7,118 nt of DNA from Candidatus Heimdallarchaeota archaeon (GTDB lineage Archaea; Asgardarchaeota; Heimdallarchaeia; Heimdallarchaeales; Heimdallarchaeaceae), in contig JAEOTK010000312.1 of the NCBI GenBank assembly GCA_016839875.1, positions 1 to 7,118 on the forward strand, given 5' to 3'. Positions 1-5,637 of this stretch are shown piece by piece (the stretch's first letter is position 1; each line of letters opens with the position of its first letter). Made by a program: the position numbers and the translations under genes. Under the pieces are notes generated by a model. The model did no database searches, was not told where the DNA came from, and was given only the letters and a program-made list of their open reading frames with translations.

Positions 1-698
1 AAAGTACTACTATCGATTTTTTCTAGTTCAGAATTTACTAAATCAGCGACTTCATAGGGTATTGTGTTTAAATCATTCAATAGATACAGCATTACTGAAA
101 GATAAGCTATATTTTTCCTTAAAGCATCATGAACAACTGGATCGGTTACACTGGAATATATGTTGAATTGTGAATCTCTTAGAGCATTTAGTAAAACCAT
201 AAAATCATTATAGAAATAATCTGTTTCTATTATTCTCAAACTATAATCGTAAAGCGAATGATAAGCATGCAAACATAAATCAGTTGTGACAAAAAACGGA
301 TCCTCGCTCTCTTCATCATAAATTGTCATGATATCTGTATATCCCTCATCTACTATAACGAAACCATATTTCGATAAGATTTCCTTTTCGTCAGCAGAAA
401 TACGAAGATCCTGTAGATCTACATTACTTAGATCAGAGTTAATTTTAGCTGGAATAATTGAAGGTTCATATTCAAGTTGTTCTGGTATATATTCTCCAAA
501 ACTTGTTTTAACTGGATTTTCTATTACATGAGCAGCAGCTGTTCCTTCTATAATTCCTGTTCCTTTATAATCAATGTCCCAGAAATCATCTGGAGGTCCT
601 TTTGGTTCAATTGGAAGAAAAACTACTAATGTTGACACAATAATACTAATTGCTACAAAAGAAGAACTATAGATTATGAATTTTCTTGAGATTTTCAT
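1..698 (-). CDS. Secreted DUF3160 family protein, N-terminal part (cut by window edge)
   Basis: The reading frame is open from the ATG at 698 to the left edge, giving 232 codons without a stop; the 3' end lies outside. Residues 1-7 are basic and 8-29 hydrophobic, a signal peptide or N-terminal anchor with no lipobox cysteine. A polar linker follows to about residue 95. Residues 100-210 carry the hallmarks of DUF3160: an ISADEKEIL helix, YGFVIV at 111-116, FFVTTD at 135-140, then LHAYHSLYDYSL from 143 and an ALRKNIAYL helix at 192-200. These match the usual order in the family (NGFVVV, FVTTDSLLHAYH, AxRN). Family members are usually several hundred residues long, so roughly two thirds is probably missing. 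The family has no established function; an extracellular location is inferred from the N-terminus. The start is supported by AAGGAG seven bases upstream. The family call is firm; the role is unknown. Confidence 0.85.
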   Translation of the reverse strand, partial: MKISRKFIIYSSSFVAISIIVSTLVVFLPIEPKGPPDDFWDIDYKGTGIIEGTAAAHVIENPVKTSFGEYIPEQLEYEPSIIPAKINSDLSNVDLQDLRISADEKEILSKYGFVIVDEGYTDIMTIYDEESEDPFFVTTDLCLHAYHSLYDYSLRIIETDYFYNDFMVLLNALRDSQFNIYSSVTDPVVHDALRKNIAYLSVMLYLLNDLNTIPYEVADLVNSELEKIDSST

Positions 699-705
699 AC
701 ATTAA

Positions 706-711
706 CTCCTT
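706..711 (-). promoter_or_regulatory. Shine-Dalgarno site of the DUF3160 gene
   Basis: The minus strand reads AAGGAG, then seven bases, then the ATG at 698. It is the clearest ribosome binding site in the window and fixes this start. Its presence implies a transcript with a leader, unlike several neighbours that look leaderless. Confidence 0.65.
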
Positions 712-881
712 GATTATATAACCAATAAACTTCAAATCTGCTTAAACATAGTAATAAGCATTTTTAAGATGTTCTGTAAAAGAATAATTTATGACTCAAA
801 AAATGGTATTATTAAACGTTGATAATGGGAGTAAAGTAAGCAAGTGCATATCATTCATTGAAACTTGAGTATTCTTTCATT

Positions 882-1124
882 TTAAGAATGGTGTAATCTT
901 TCTATTGTTTCTTCAATTGGTTGCTTTACCTCTGGATTTTTTTCTTTTTTAGAATATTTCACTAAAGTTTCAATTGTTCTCTCATCACCTAATTCTTCCA
1001 AGAACAAAATTGCTAATTCTCGATTAGAGAATTCTGAATGATCAAGCAGCTTGATGAAGTGATCCAAATCTATGAAAACATTTTCAGTAGAATACTCCTT
1101 TATCTTCATCATTTCTCCATACAT
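882..1124 (-). CDS. Small HEAT-repeat-like protein
   Basis: Encodes 80 residues with no signal peptide or membrane segment, so probably cytoplasmic. Residues 34-60 read as a HEAT helix pair: helix A NRELAILFLEELGD, then ERTIETLVKYSKK as helix B. The LGDERTIETL turn is typical of PBS-lyase-type HEAT repeats. A third helix spans 65-77 (EVKQPIEETIERL). Only one to one and a half repeats fit, whereas HEAT proteins normally stack many, so this is either a stand-alone small adaptor or a fragment of a longer protein. HEAT repeats bind other proteins; the partner is unknown. Alternative starts exist: the ATG at 1109 (75 residues) has GGAG five bases upstream and may be better than the ATG at 1124. 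The gene starts 11 bases from the oppositely oriented beta-helix reading frame, so any promoter must lie inside that frame. Coding is likely but not certain, given the size. Confidence 0.6.
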   Translation of the reverse strand: MYGEMMKIKEYSTENVFIDLDHFIKLLDHSEFSNRELAILFLEELGDERTIETLVKYSKKEKNPEVKQPIEETIERLHHS

Positions 1125-1135
1125 TAGTTCTCTAA

Positions 1136-1660
1136 TTGAATACAGCCTTTTGTCTTGTTACCTATAACAGCTTCGTGTATTCTGATACAGGATTGTATCT
1201 ATTCTATGTTGATAATACAACTTTATCCAATAATCATATTGTTAATAACAATTTTGGTGTTTATTTTCAACATTCTGAATCTAATGATTTTCATAATAAT
1301 TCTATGGAAACCAATAGTGATTATGGTTTAGTACTCGATGCTGATTCCCAATTTAACACCATTCATCATAATGCCTTCCTTAATAATGGTGGTTCATCCT
1401 CTCAAGCAAAAGATGATGGAAGCAATAACGTTTGGTATGAAGATGCAACATCAGAAGGTAATTACTGGTACAATGGAACAATTGCTATAACCCCTTATCC
1501 AATCGATGGTTTAGCCTCTTCTGTTGATCTCTATCCACTAGGTTCAATACCAGTAATTTCCGAAATTCTCAAAGAAAATGCGATTCTTCAATTATTGCTT
1601 TTCATTTCCTCAGTCTCCGTTCTCTTTGTTTTCTTTCAGAGGAAAAAGAAGCAACTATAA
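1136..1660 (+). pseudogene. C-terminal remnant of a secreted beta-helix (NosD-like) surface protein
   Basis: The frame gives 174 residues from a TTG at 1136 that directly follows an in-frame TAA (1133-1135), so it cannot extend upstream. There is no signal peptide, no ribosome binding site and no recognisable promoter. Residues 13-85 contain about three rungs of a right-handed parallel beta-helix (SDTGLYLFYVDNTTLSNN, NNFGVYFQHSESNDFHNN, SDYGLVLDADSQFNTIHHN). Residues 98-135 carry the usual closing segment of NosD-like proteins (NNVWYEDA, EGNYWYNG, PYPIDG, VDLYPL). Residues 139-144 (PVISEI) precede a membrane segment at about 148-167 and the tail QRKKKQL. Complete family members have a signal peptide and many more rungs; these domains often bind or modify polysaccharides. 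The intact C-terminus without an N-terminus indicates 5' truncation, perhaps by a rearrangement near 1136-1160 where the HEAT gene now begins. It could still be expressed as an internal fragment, but not exported normally. Confidence 0.65.
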
Positions 1661-1690
1661 CTTCTTTCTATTTTTTTTCTTTTCCTTTGT
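1661..1690 (+). terminator. T-rich archaeal-type terminator
   Basis: Directly after the beta-helix stop codon the plus strand becomes pyrimidine-rich, with eight consecutive T at 1671-1678 followed by further T clusters. T-tracts without a strong hairpin are typical archaeal termination signals. The position fits the end of the beta-helix transcript. Confidence 0.45.
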
Positions 1691-1960
1691 TTAAGTGTTC
1701 ACAAAACTAATTAGCTTATCTGTTTATTTTTCTAGTAATTGGTTAATAGTTTAATAAACTTCCGGCAAAAATACTCTAGTGGGTGCGTGTGTGCATGAGA
1801 GCTCACATAGCTGTTCTTGGAAAAATAGGTGGGATTTATGAATGTCACCATTTAAAACAAATTATTAAGAAGAAGCTATTATGTTTACTGAATCAAACAA
1901 ACGTATTGTTTCGGAATATGTTCGATTCAAGATAATATCTTTTTCTAGGAAACTTTATCA
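1691..1960. other. Intergenic stretch without a supported gene
   Basis: No convincing gene lies here. A locally GT-rich patch at about 1779-1808 stands out against the AT-rich background. A 46-codon reading frame at 1795-1935 (plus) has no ribosome binding site or recognisable similarity. A perfect 6-base inverted repeat with a 5-base spacer lies at 1895-1911 (AAACAA / TTGTTT). These could be traces of a regulatory or small RNA, or of decayed sequence; nothing visible decides between them. Confidence 0.5.
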
Positions 1961-1963
1961 TTT

Positions 1964-1978
1964 ATTAAACATATAATA
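1964..1978 (+). promoter_or_regulatory. Probable TATA box of the propeller/FnIII gene
   Basis: The sequence ATTAAACATATAATA contains an archaeal-type TATA box (ATATAATA, 1971-1978) after an A-rich stretch that could serve as the BRE. Initiation about 26 bases downstream would fall near 2000, giving a leader of about 33 bases that includes the AGGT ribosome binding site at 2022-2025. A second candidate, CTTTTAAAAATA at 2008-2019, would place initiation inside the coding region and is less consistent. Confidence 0.45.
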
Positions 1979-2004
1979 TTCAATTTGAATCGTTGAAGGT
2001 TCAA
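1978..2004. promoter_or_regulatory. Two adjacent palindromes, candidate operator
   Basis: Bases 1978-1990 form ATTCAA-T-TTGAAT and bases 1993-2004 form TTGAA-GG-TTCAA. Both are perfect inverted repeats built from the same TTCAA/TTGAA half-site. They sit between the proposed TATA box and the expected start of transcription, where archaeal repressors commonly bind. The surrounding DNA is AT-rich, so chance palindromes are possible. Confidence 0.35.
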
Positions 2005-2021
2005 AACTTTTAAAAATAAGT

Positions 2022-2025
2022 AGGT
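2022..2025 (+). promoter_or_regulatory. Ribosome binding site supporting the TTG start at 2033
   Basis: AGGT lies seven bases before the TTG at 2033. It is short but well placed, and it supports the TTG. The first in-frame ATG (residue 21) would delete the signal peptide. Confidence 0.45.
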
Positions 2026-2032
2026 AATTAAA

Positions 2033-4027
2033 TTGAAAAAAAAGCAAATACTATTTTTCATATGCGTTAGCATTATTCTTTTAAGTCTATTTATGAGCAA
2101 ATATGCAACTGATAGAGTTATCGCTAAAGTTGACGATAAATGTAATGAAATCCAAACTAGCACTTCTGGTGAAGTTATCTGGAACTGGAATCCAATTGAG
2201 ATTCTTACAAATGAAATATTCTCTCTTAGTGAATCTCCTGATATCTCTGTAGATATATTTGGGAACGTGCATGTTGTTTGGCAAGATGTAGGTACTGGTG
2301 ACATTTACTATAAAAAATTCAAATCATTAACTCAAACTTGGACTCCTAGAATATTAATCTCAACTGAAAGTTCTGCCACTTCTGATTTACCTTCAATAGT
2401 ATCTGATCATCTAGGTGATGTCCACATAGTTTGGGTCGATCTAACAGATTATTTAAGTGCAGGTTCTGATTGGGACATATTTTACAAAAAATGGGACAAC
2501 TCAACATCTTCATGGACTGTAACAGAGGTTGTGTCAACGGAAAGCTCAAGCAGTTCTTACTCACCTTCTATAGATACTGATTCCTCTGGAGATATTCATG
2601 TAACATGGAGCGACAATTCAGATTATTCGAGTGCAGATACTGACTGGGATATATTCTACAAAAAATGGATTTCTTCAACAACAACTTGGACATCCACTGA
2701 AGTAATTTCTACTGAAAGTACAGGTAATTCTCTGCTTCCTGATCTTTGTGTTGATATAACTGATGTTGCTCATATTGTTTGGCAGGATCAAACAGACTAT
2801 CTGGGCTCTGGCATTGATAGAGATGTTTTCTATAAGTACTGGAATACAACTTCAGGGTCATGGACAAATACAGAAGTAGTGTCAACCGTAGGGGATAATC
2901 ATGATCTTTTTCCGACATTAGCAACAGATAATTTATTGGATGTACACGTTGCATGGAATGAAAATGAAAAAATCTTTTACAGAAATAAGGATTCTGCCAC
3001 TTCACTTTGGGAAACTGTAGAAATGTTTTATTCCGGAACTATGGCAGCAAATCAAGGTACTCCTTCTATAGGTACAGATTTTCTTGGGAATGTTCATTTA
3101 GTTTGGACCTCAAATACAGTAATTTCTGGATATGGTCCTTCTGCAGTGTATTATTCAAGATGGGAAAGTAATTCTTTGACATGGTCTTCCATTGAGATTA
3201 TCTCACTTGAACAATCCTTAGATGCTGATGAGTCTTATACTCCTTCTTTAACTATTGATGATGGTGGAAATCTTCATCTAGCTTGGAATGAATGGATTTA
3301 TGGAGTATCTGATTTACTTCCTGAAATTACATATAGAAATTGTACTCACTCTAGTTTTACAGAACCAATTTTAGCTCCTCTAATCCCTAATCCTAATCCA
3401 AGTGGAATTATTAACTTGGATTGGAATTCGATTTATGGTGCAATAAACTACCATGTATACAGAGATTCATCTTTTATTTGGGATATCCATAGTCTTTCTC
3501 CAATAGCAATAGTTTCTATGAGTAATTATACAGATATGATTCCCACTAATGGAAATTATTACTATGCTGTGATAGCAGAAAATTATCAAAAAATGAGTTC
3601 TCTGTCTAATTGCGAACATGTTGAAATTAACATCCCTTCAGCTCCAGGTTTATCCCCACCTGAATTAGCTTTTGTTACACCTAATCCAACAGATATTGCG
3701 AATGTTTTTCTTGACTGGAATGACATCTCTAATGCAGAGGATTACCTTATTTATCGTTCCTCTTCGTATATCTGGTCAGTGACCAGTTTAACACCAATTG
3801 ATACTGTGTTGACTAGTGACTATGTAGACTCTTTACCAGATGAAGGTTTTTACTTCTATGTTATAGTTGCTAGAAATGGTACAGATACTAGTGCTTCCAA
3901 TTGCCAATATGTTCAGTATGCTCTTCCAACTCTAAGTGAATTTAGTGTGGTTTTAGCTCTCGCAGGAAGTATCGTTACATTAGTAGTAATCGTTTACACC
4001 CTAAGAAGAAAAAGCATAAAGAATTAA
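2033..4027 (+). CDS. Surface protein: seven-bladed beta-propeller, two FnIII-like domains, C-terminal anchor
   Basis: Encodes 664 residues starting at a TTG. Residues 1-20 (KKK then a hydrophobic run) are a signal peptide. Residues 50-437 form seven repeats, each with a W-x3-[EI]-[IVM] strand (W52, W103, W161, W219, W277, W326, W384) and an H-[VIL]-x-W core strand (H80, H131, H189, H247, H305, H355, H415). Seven units predict a seven-bladed propeller of the sialidase-like (BNR) type. True Asp boxes (SxDxGxTW) and an obvious catalytic site are absent, so a binding role is more likely than sialidase activity. Residues 446-534 and 544-632 are two related fibronectin-III-like domains (LDWN at 462 and 560, NYHVYRDSS and DYLIYRSSS, YYAVIAEN and FYVIVARN). 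The C-terminus has PTLSEF (632-637), a membrane segment at about 638-657 and the tail LRRKSIKN, so the protein is probably anchored outward at the cell surface. It overlaps the serine hydrolase gene by four bases, tail to tail. Confidence 0.85.
   Translation: MKKKQILFFICVSIILLSLFMSKYATDRVIAKVDDKCNEIQTSTSGEVIWNWNPIEILTNEIFSLSESPDISVDIFGNVHVVWQDVGTGDIYYKKFKSLTQTWTPRILISTESSATSDLPSIVSDHLGDVHIVWVDLTDYLSAGSDWDIFYKKWDNSTSSWTVTEVVSTESSSSSYSPSIDTDSSGDIHVTWSDNSDYSSADTDWDIFYKKWISSTTTWTSTEVISTESTGNSLLPDLCVDITDVAHIVWQDQTDYLGSGIDRDVFYKYWNTTSGSWTNTEVVSTVGDNHDLFPTLATDNLLDVHVAWNENEKIFYRNKDSATSLWETVEMFYSGTMAANQGTPSIGTDFLGNVHLVWTSNTVISGYGPSAVYYSRWESNSLTWSSIEIISLEQSLDADESYTPSLTIDDGGNLHLAWNEWIYGVSDLLPEITYRNCTHSSFTEPILAPLIPNPNPSGIINLDWNSIYGAINYHVYRDSSFIWDIHSLSPIAIVSMSNYTDMIPTNGNYYYAVIAENYQKMSSLSNCEHVEINIPSAPGLSPPELAFVTPNPTDIANVFLDWNDISNAEDYLIYRSSSYIWSVTSLTPIDTVLTSDYVDSLPDEGFYFYVIVARNGTDTSASNCQYVQYALPTLSEFSVVLALAGSIVTLVVIVYTLRRKSIKN
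2339..2860 (+). repeat. Three tandem 174-base coding repeats (propeller blades)
   Basis: Residues 103-276 comprise three consecutive units of exactly 58 codons. They share a segment running from the core tryptophan through an Asp/Ser-rich loop to [WR]-D-[IV]-F-Y-K-[KY]-W (134-154, 192-212, 250-270). The first two are also close at the DNA level: 2468-2496 and 2642-2670 differ at only a few, mostly third-position, bases. Blades 1, 5 and 6 lack this loop or differ in length, so units 2-4 look like a later internal amplification. Confidence 0.7.
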
Positions 4028-5214
4028 AGAATTACCTTCCTTACTTTTTTTCTAAATATTTGTATATAAGAGATTGAAATAATTACAGGAAGAATTATTG
4101 TAATTATCGGAAAAGAAGTTTTTTCTACATATCCTTCTTCTATTGCTTTCATAATATAATCAACAGATATAACCGCAAACGGCCACATTCCTTCTGATAT
4201 TCTAGAAGTAAATACTATCACTAAATCATATTCAGGAGTTATCCAAATTATCTGTTGTTGATATCCTACTGCAAGATAGGAATTGAATTCTGAATAAACA
4301 TACCATTGATAACCATAACTAGCCCAACCTTCCCATGTCACATGAGCTTTAGAGGAATTCAAAACCCATTCTTTTGGTATCAATTGATCTTGATCCCACG
4401 TACCTTTATTTAGATATAAGTAACCAAATTTTGCCATGGAACGAGGTGTCAGACGTAATCCACTTCCACCAAAATATATTCCTTGAGGATCTTGATCCCA
4501 AACTAGTAGTTTTATACCTAGTGGATTAAAAAGATGTTCTTTTGCAAATAGATAAGTTGATGTTCCCGTAGCATTAGTTAGAATAGCAGATAAGAGATGA
4601 GAATCTCCTGAGTTGTAATTTCGAACAGTTCCTGGTTCATTCTCCATGCTTAGATTGAGAAAAAACTCAACCCAATTTGGACTATCTGTCATTAAATTAA
4701 AAGTGTTATCTGGTGAAGAATATGGAAGTTGATCTTCTCTCCAATATACTCCTGAAGTATGAGTTAGCAAGTGTTCTATAGTTATATTTTCCTTATTTGA
4801 TTTATTCAGTACATTAACATCCTGGAAGAAATCAAGCATCTTCTGATCTACACTTTCAATGTATCCTTCATCTATTGCAATCCCAATTAGAGCAGAAGAC
4901 ACACTTTTTGTTATTGAAAAGACAGAGTGTAAATCTGATGCAGTATATTCCTCATTTAGATATTCTTCTATAGTGAGGTTTCCATTCTTAACAACTAAAA
5001 TACTATCCATGTTAAAACTGTTATCTTCAATATACTCAAACATATCTTCAATCCTTGTTTGATTCATGTTTGCTTCTCTTAATGATGAAGTCAACCATCC
5101 ATCAGTTGGCCAATAATTTCTTTCAAGAGCAGAGATTCTGATTGCATCTTGTGGGAATGTCAAGGATAGAAGAGAAACAAGAATTACACAGGTTGTTAGC
5201 GTTGTTTTTTTCAT
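4024..5214 (-). CDS. Exported, membrane-anchored serine hydrolase (beta-lactamase/NylB-type, COG1680)
   Basis: Encodes 396 residues. Residues 1-20 are a signal peptide and 368-386 a C-terminal membrane segment followed by a basic tail (FRKKVRK), so the catalytic domain is probably outside the cell. The S-x-x-K motif is SITK at 100-103 (nucleophile Ser100, base Lys103). The tyrosine motif is YNS at 200-202, followed by GDSHLLSAIL as in 6-aminohexanoate-dimer-hydrolase-like esterases. Other family marks are HLLTHTSG at 148-155, GGSGLRLTPRSMAKFG at 249-264 and YGYQW at 300-304. The third motif, usually G-x-G-G-Q, reads GYQQQ at 317-321, so a conserved glycine is replaced. The family includes peptidases, esterases, amidases and beta-lactamases; the substrate cannot be told from sequence, and a true beta-lactamase role is not implied. 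Length is normal and the gene looks intact. A TATA box lies about 40 bases upstream. Confidence 0.88.
   Translation of the reverse strand: MKKTTLTTCVILVSLLSLTFPQDAIRISALERNYWPTDGWLTSSLREANMNQTRIEDMFEYIEDNSFNMDSILVVKNGNLTIEEYLNEEYTASDLHSVFSITKSVSSALIGIAIDEGYIESVDQKMLDFFQDVNVLNKSNKENITIEHLLTHTSGVYWREDQLPYSSPDNTFNLMTDSPNWVEFFLNLSMENEPGTVRNYNSGDSHLLSAILTNATGTSTYLFAKEHLFNPLGIKLLVWDQDPQGIYFGGSGLRLTPRSMAKFGYLYLNKGTWDQDQLIPKEWVLNSSKAHVTWEGWASYGYQWYVYSEFNSYLAVGYQQQIIWITPEYDLVIVFTSRISEGMWPFAVISVDYIMKAIEEGYVEKTSFPIITIILPVIISISYIQIFRKKVRKVIL
4045..4051 (+). terminator. T7 tract, likely terminator of the propeller gene
   Basis: Seven T on the plus strand lie 18 bases past the propeller stop codon, in a T-rich context. 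The tract lies inside the end of the opposite serine hydrolase gene, where it is the antisense of the lysine codons in the basic tail. For the opposite transcript, an A5 run at 4009-4013 gives a weaker minus-strand T5 inside the propeller gene's RRKSIK tail. Confidence 0.4.
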
Positions 5215-5248
5215 TTCAATTCAACCTTTGCCAGATTTCCTTCTTGAG

Positions 5249-5260
5249 CATATATATATG
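5249..5260 (-). promoter_or_regulatory. TATA box of the serine hydrolase gene
   Basis: CATATATATATG is a perfect palindrome and a strong TATA-like element. Its centre is about 40 bases before the ATG at 5214, so transcription would start near 5228 with a leader of about 13 bases. No well-spaced Shine-Dalgarno site is present (AAAGG is 10 bases away). Being symmetrical, it could also act in the other direction. A further palindrome, TTAAT-A-ATTAA at 5265-5275, sits between this box and the divergent one. Confidence 0.5.
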
Positions 5261-5282
5261 TATGTTAATAATTAATGTAAGA

Positions 5283-5290
5283 TTTTTATA
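5283..5290 (+). promoter_or_regulatory. TATA box of the zinc-ribbon membrane protein gene
   Basis: TTTTTATA lies 20-28 bases before the ATG at 5311, with no Shine-Dalgarno site between. This spacing fits a leaderless or nearly leaderless transcript beginning at or near the start codon. Together with the box at 5249-5260 it makes the 96-base gap a divergent promoter region. Confidence 0.45.
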
Positions 5291-5310
5291 CTTGATAATT
5301 TCTCCTTTTA

Positions 5311-5631
5311 ATGGACTTGATGACTGACAAATGTCTTGTATGTGGAAACGAAGAGATAAATAAAGGTTGGAGTACGAAAAATAGTAAATATTGTTCGTTC
5401 AGATGTTTCACAAAACATTCAGTGAAAGATTTGTTTATTTGGTCTTCTGCATTCGCAATTGTACTAGTGCCCTCTTTAATAGGTATTTTATTTTCAGCTG
5501 CTCCACTTGGTCTTATTACTCCTTTTATTATTGCTATAGTCATGTTTCCACTACCTGGATACATAACTGGTTTTTTCGGTATTTTCTATAACATAAAAGA
5601 TAGGATAAAAAAACCATCGCCAGAAGAATAA
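5311..5631 (+). CDS. Small zinc-ribbon membrane protein
   Basis: Encodes 106 residues. The N-terminus has C8-x2-C11 and C28-x3-C32 (CLVCG and KYCSFRC), a four-cysteine zinc-binding pattern. The YCSxxC half resembles small zinc-ribbon families such as DUF2116, though I cannot assign it to one. Two hydrophobic segments follow, at about 43-63 and 68-94, separated by APLG and broken by PLPGY at 80-84. The tail is basic then acidic (KDRIKKPSPEE). There is no signal peptide, so the zinc finger most likely faces the cytoplasm. This layout is common in small archaeal membrane proteins without known function. The ATG at 5320 is an alternative start that removes three residues. The gene ends six bases before the oppositely oriented hydrolase. 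The cysteine pattern and hydrophobic segments argue strongly that it is a real gene rather than the overlapping minus-strand frame. Confidence 0.75.
   Translation: MDLMTDKCLVCGNEEINKGWSTKNSKYCSFRCFTKHSVKDLFIWSSAFAIVLVPSLIGILFSAAPLGLITPFIIAIVMFPLPGYITGFFGIFYNIKDRIKKPSPEE
5607..5613 (-). terminator. T7 tract on the minus strand, likely terminator of the alpha/beta hydrolase gene
   Basis: Seven A on the plus strand, which encode the lysine pair KK in the zinc-ribbon protein tail, read as seven T on the minus strand. They lie 24 bases past the hydrolase stop codon. The spacing and composition fit an archaeal T-tract terminator placed inside the converging neighbour. Confidence 0.4.
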
Positions 5632-5637
5632 TTTCAA

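Noticed and set aside
714..721. TTATATAA as a promoter for the DUF3160 gene
   Set aside because: It lies only two bases from the AAGGAG ribosome binding site, so transcription would begin inside the coding region. It is probably just AT-rich sequence.
790..867. A 25-codon plus-strand reading frame before the HEAT gene
   Set aside because: Too short, with no ribosome binding site or recognisable motif.
1795..1935. A 46-codon plus-strand reading frame in the intergenic stretch
   Set aside because: It has no ribosome binding site, no well-placed TATA box and no recognisable motif, and the length is within chance.
1945..3005. Several minus-strand reading frames of 65-119 codons within the propeller gene
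   Set aside because: They are opposite a clearly domain-structured protein and show only low-complexity, shadow-like composition.
4024..5214. Calling the serine hydrolase a beta-lactamase resistance gene
   Set aside because: The family is broad and the motifs are closer to NylB-like esterases; an archaeon lacks the peptidoglycan targets that would make this role likely.
5286..5564. A 92-codon minus-strand reading frame opposite the zinc-ribbon gene
   Set aside because: The plus-strand frame has a paired cysteine motif, two membrane segments and a placed TATA box; the minus-strand frame shows no domain and would run into the divergent promoter.
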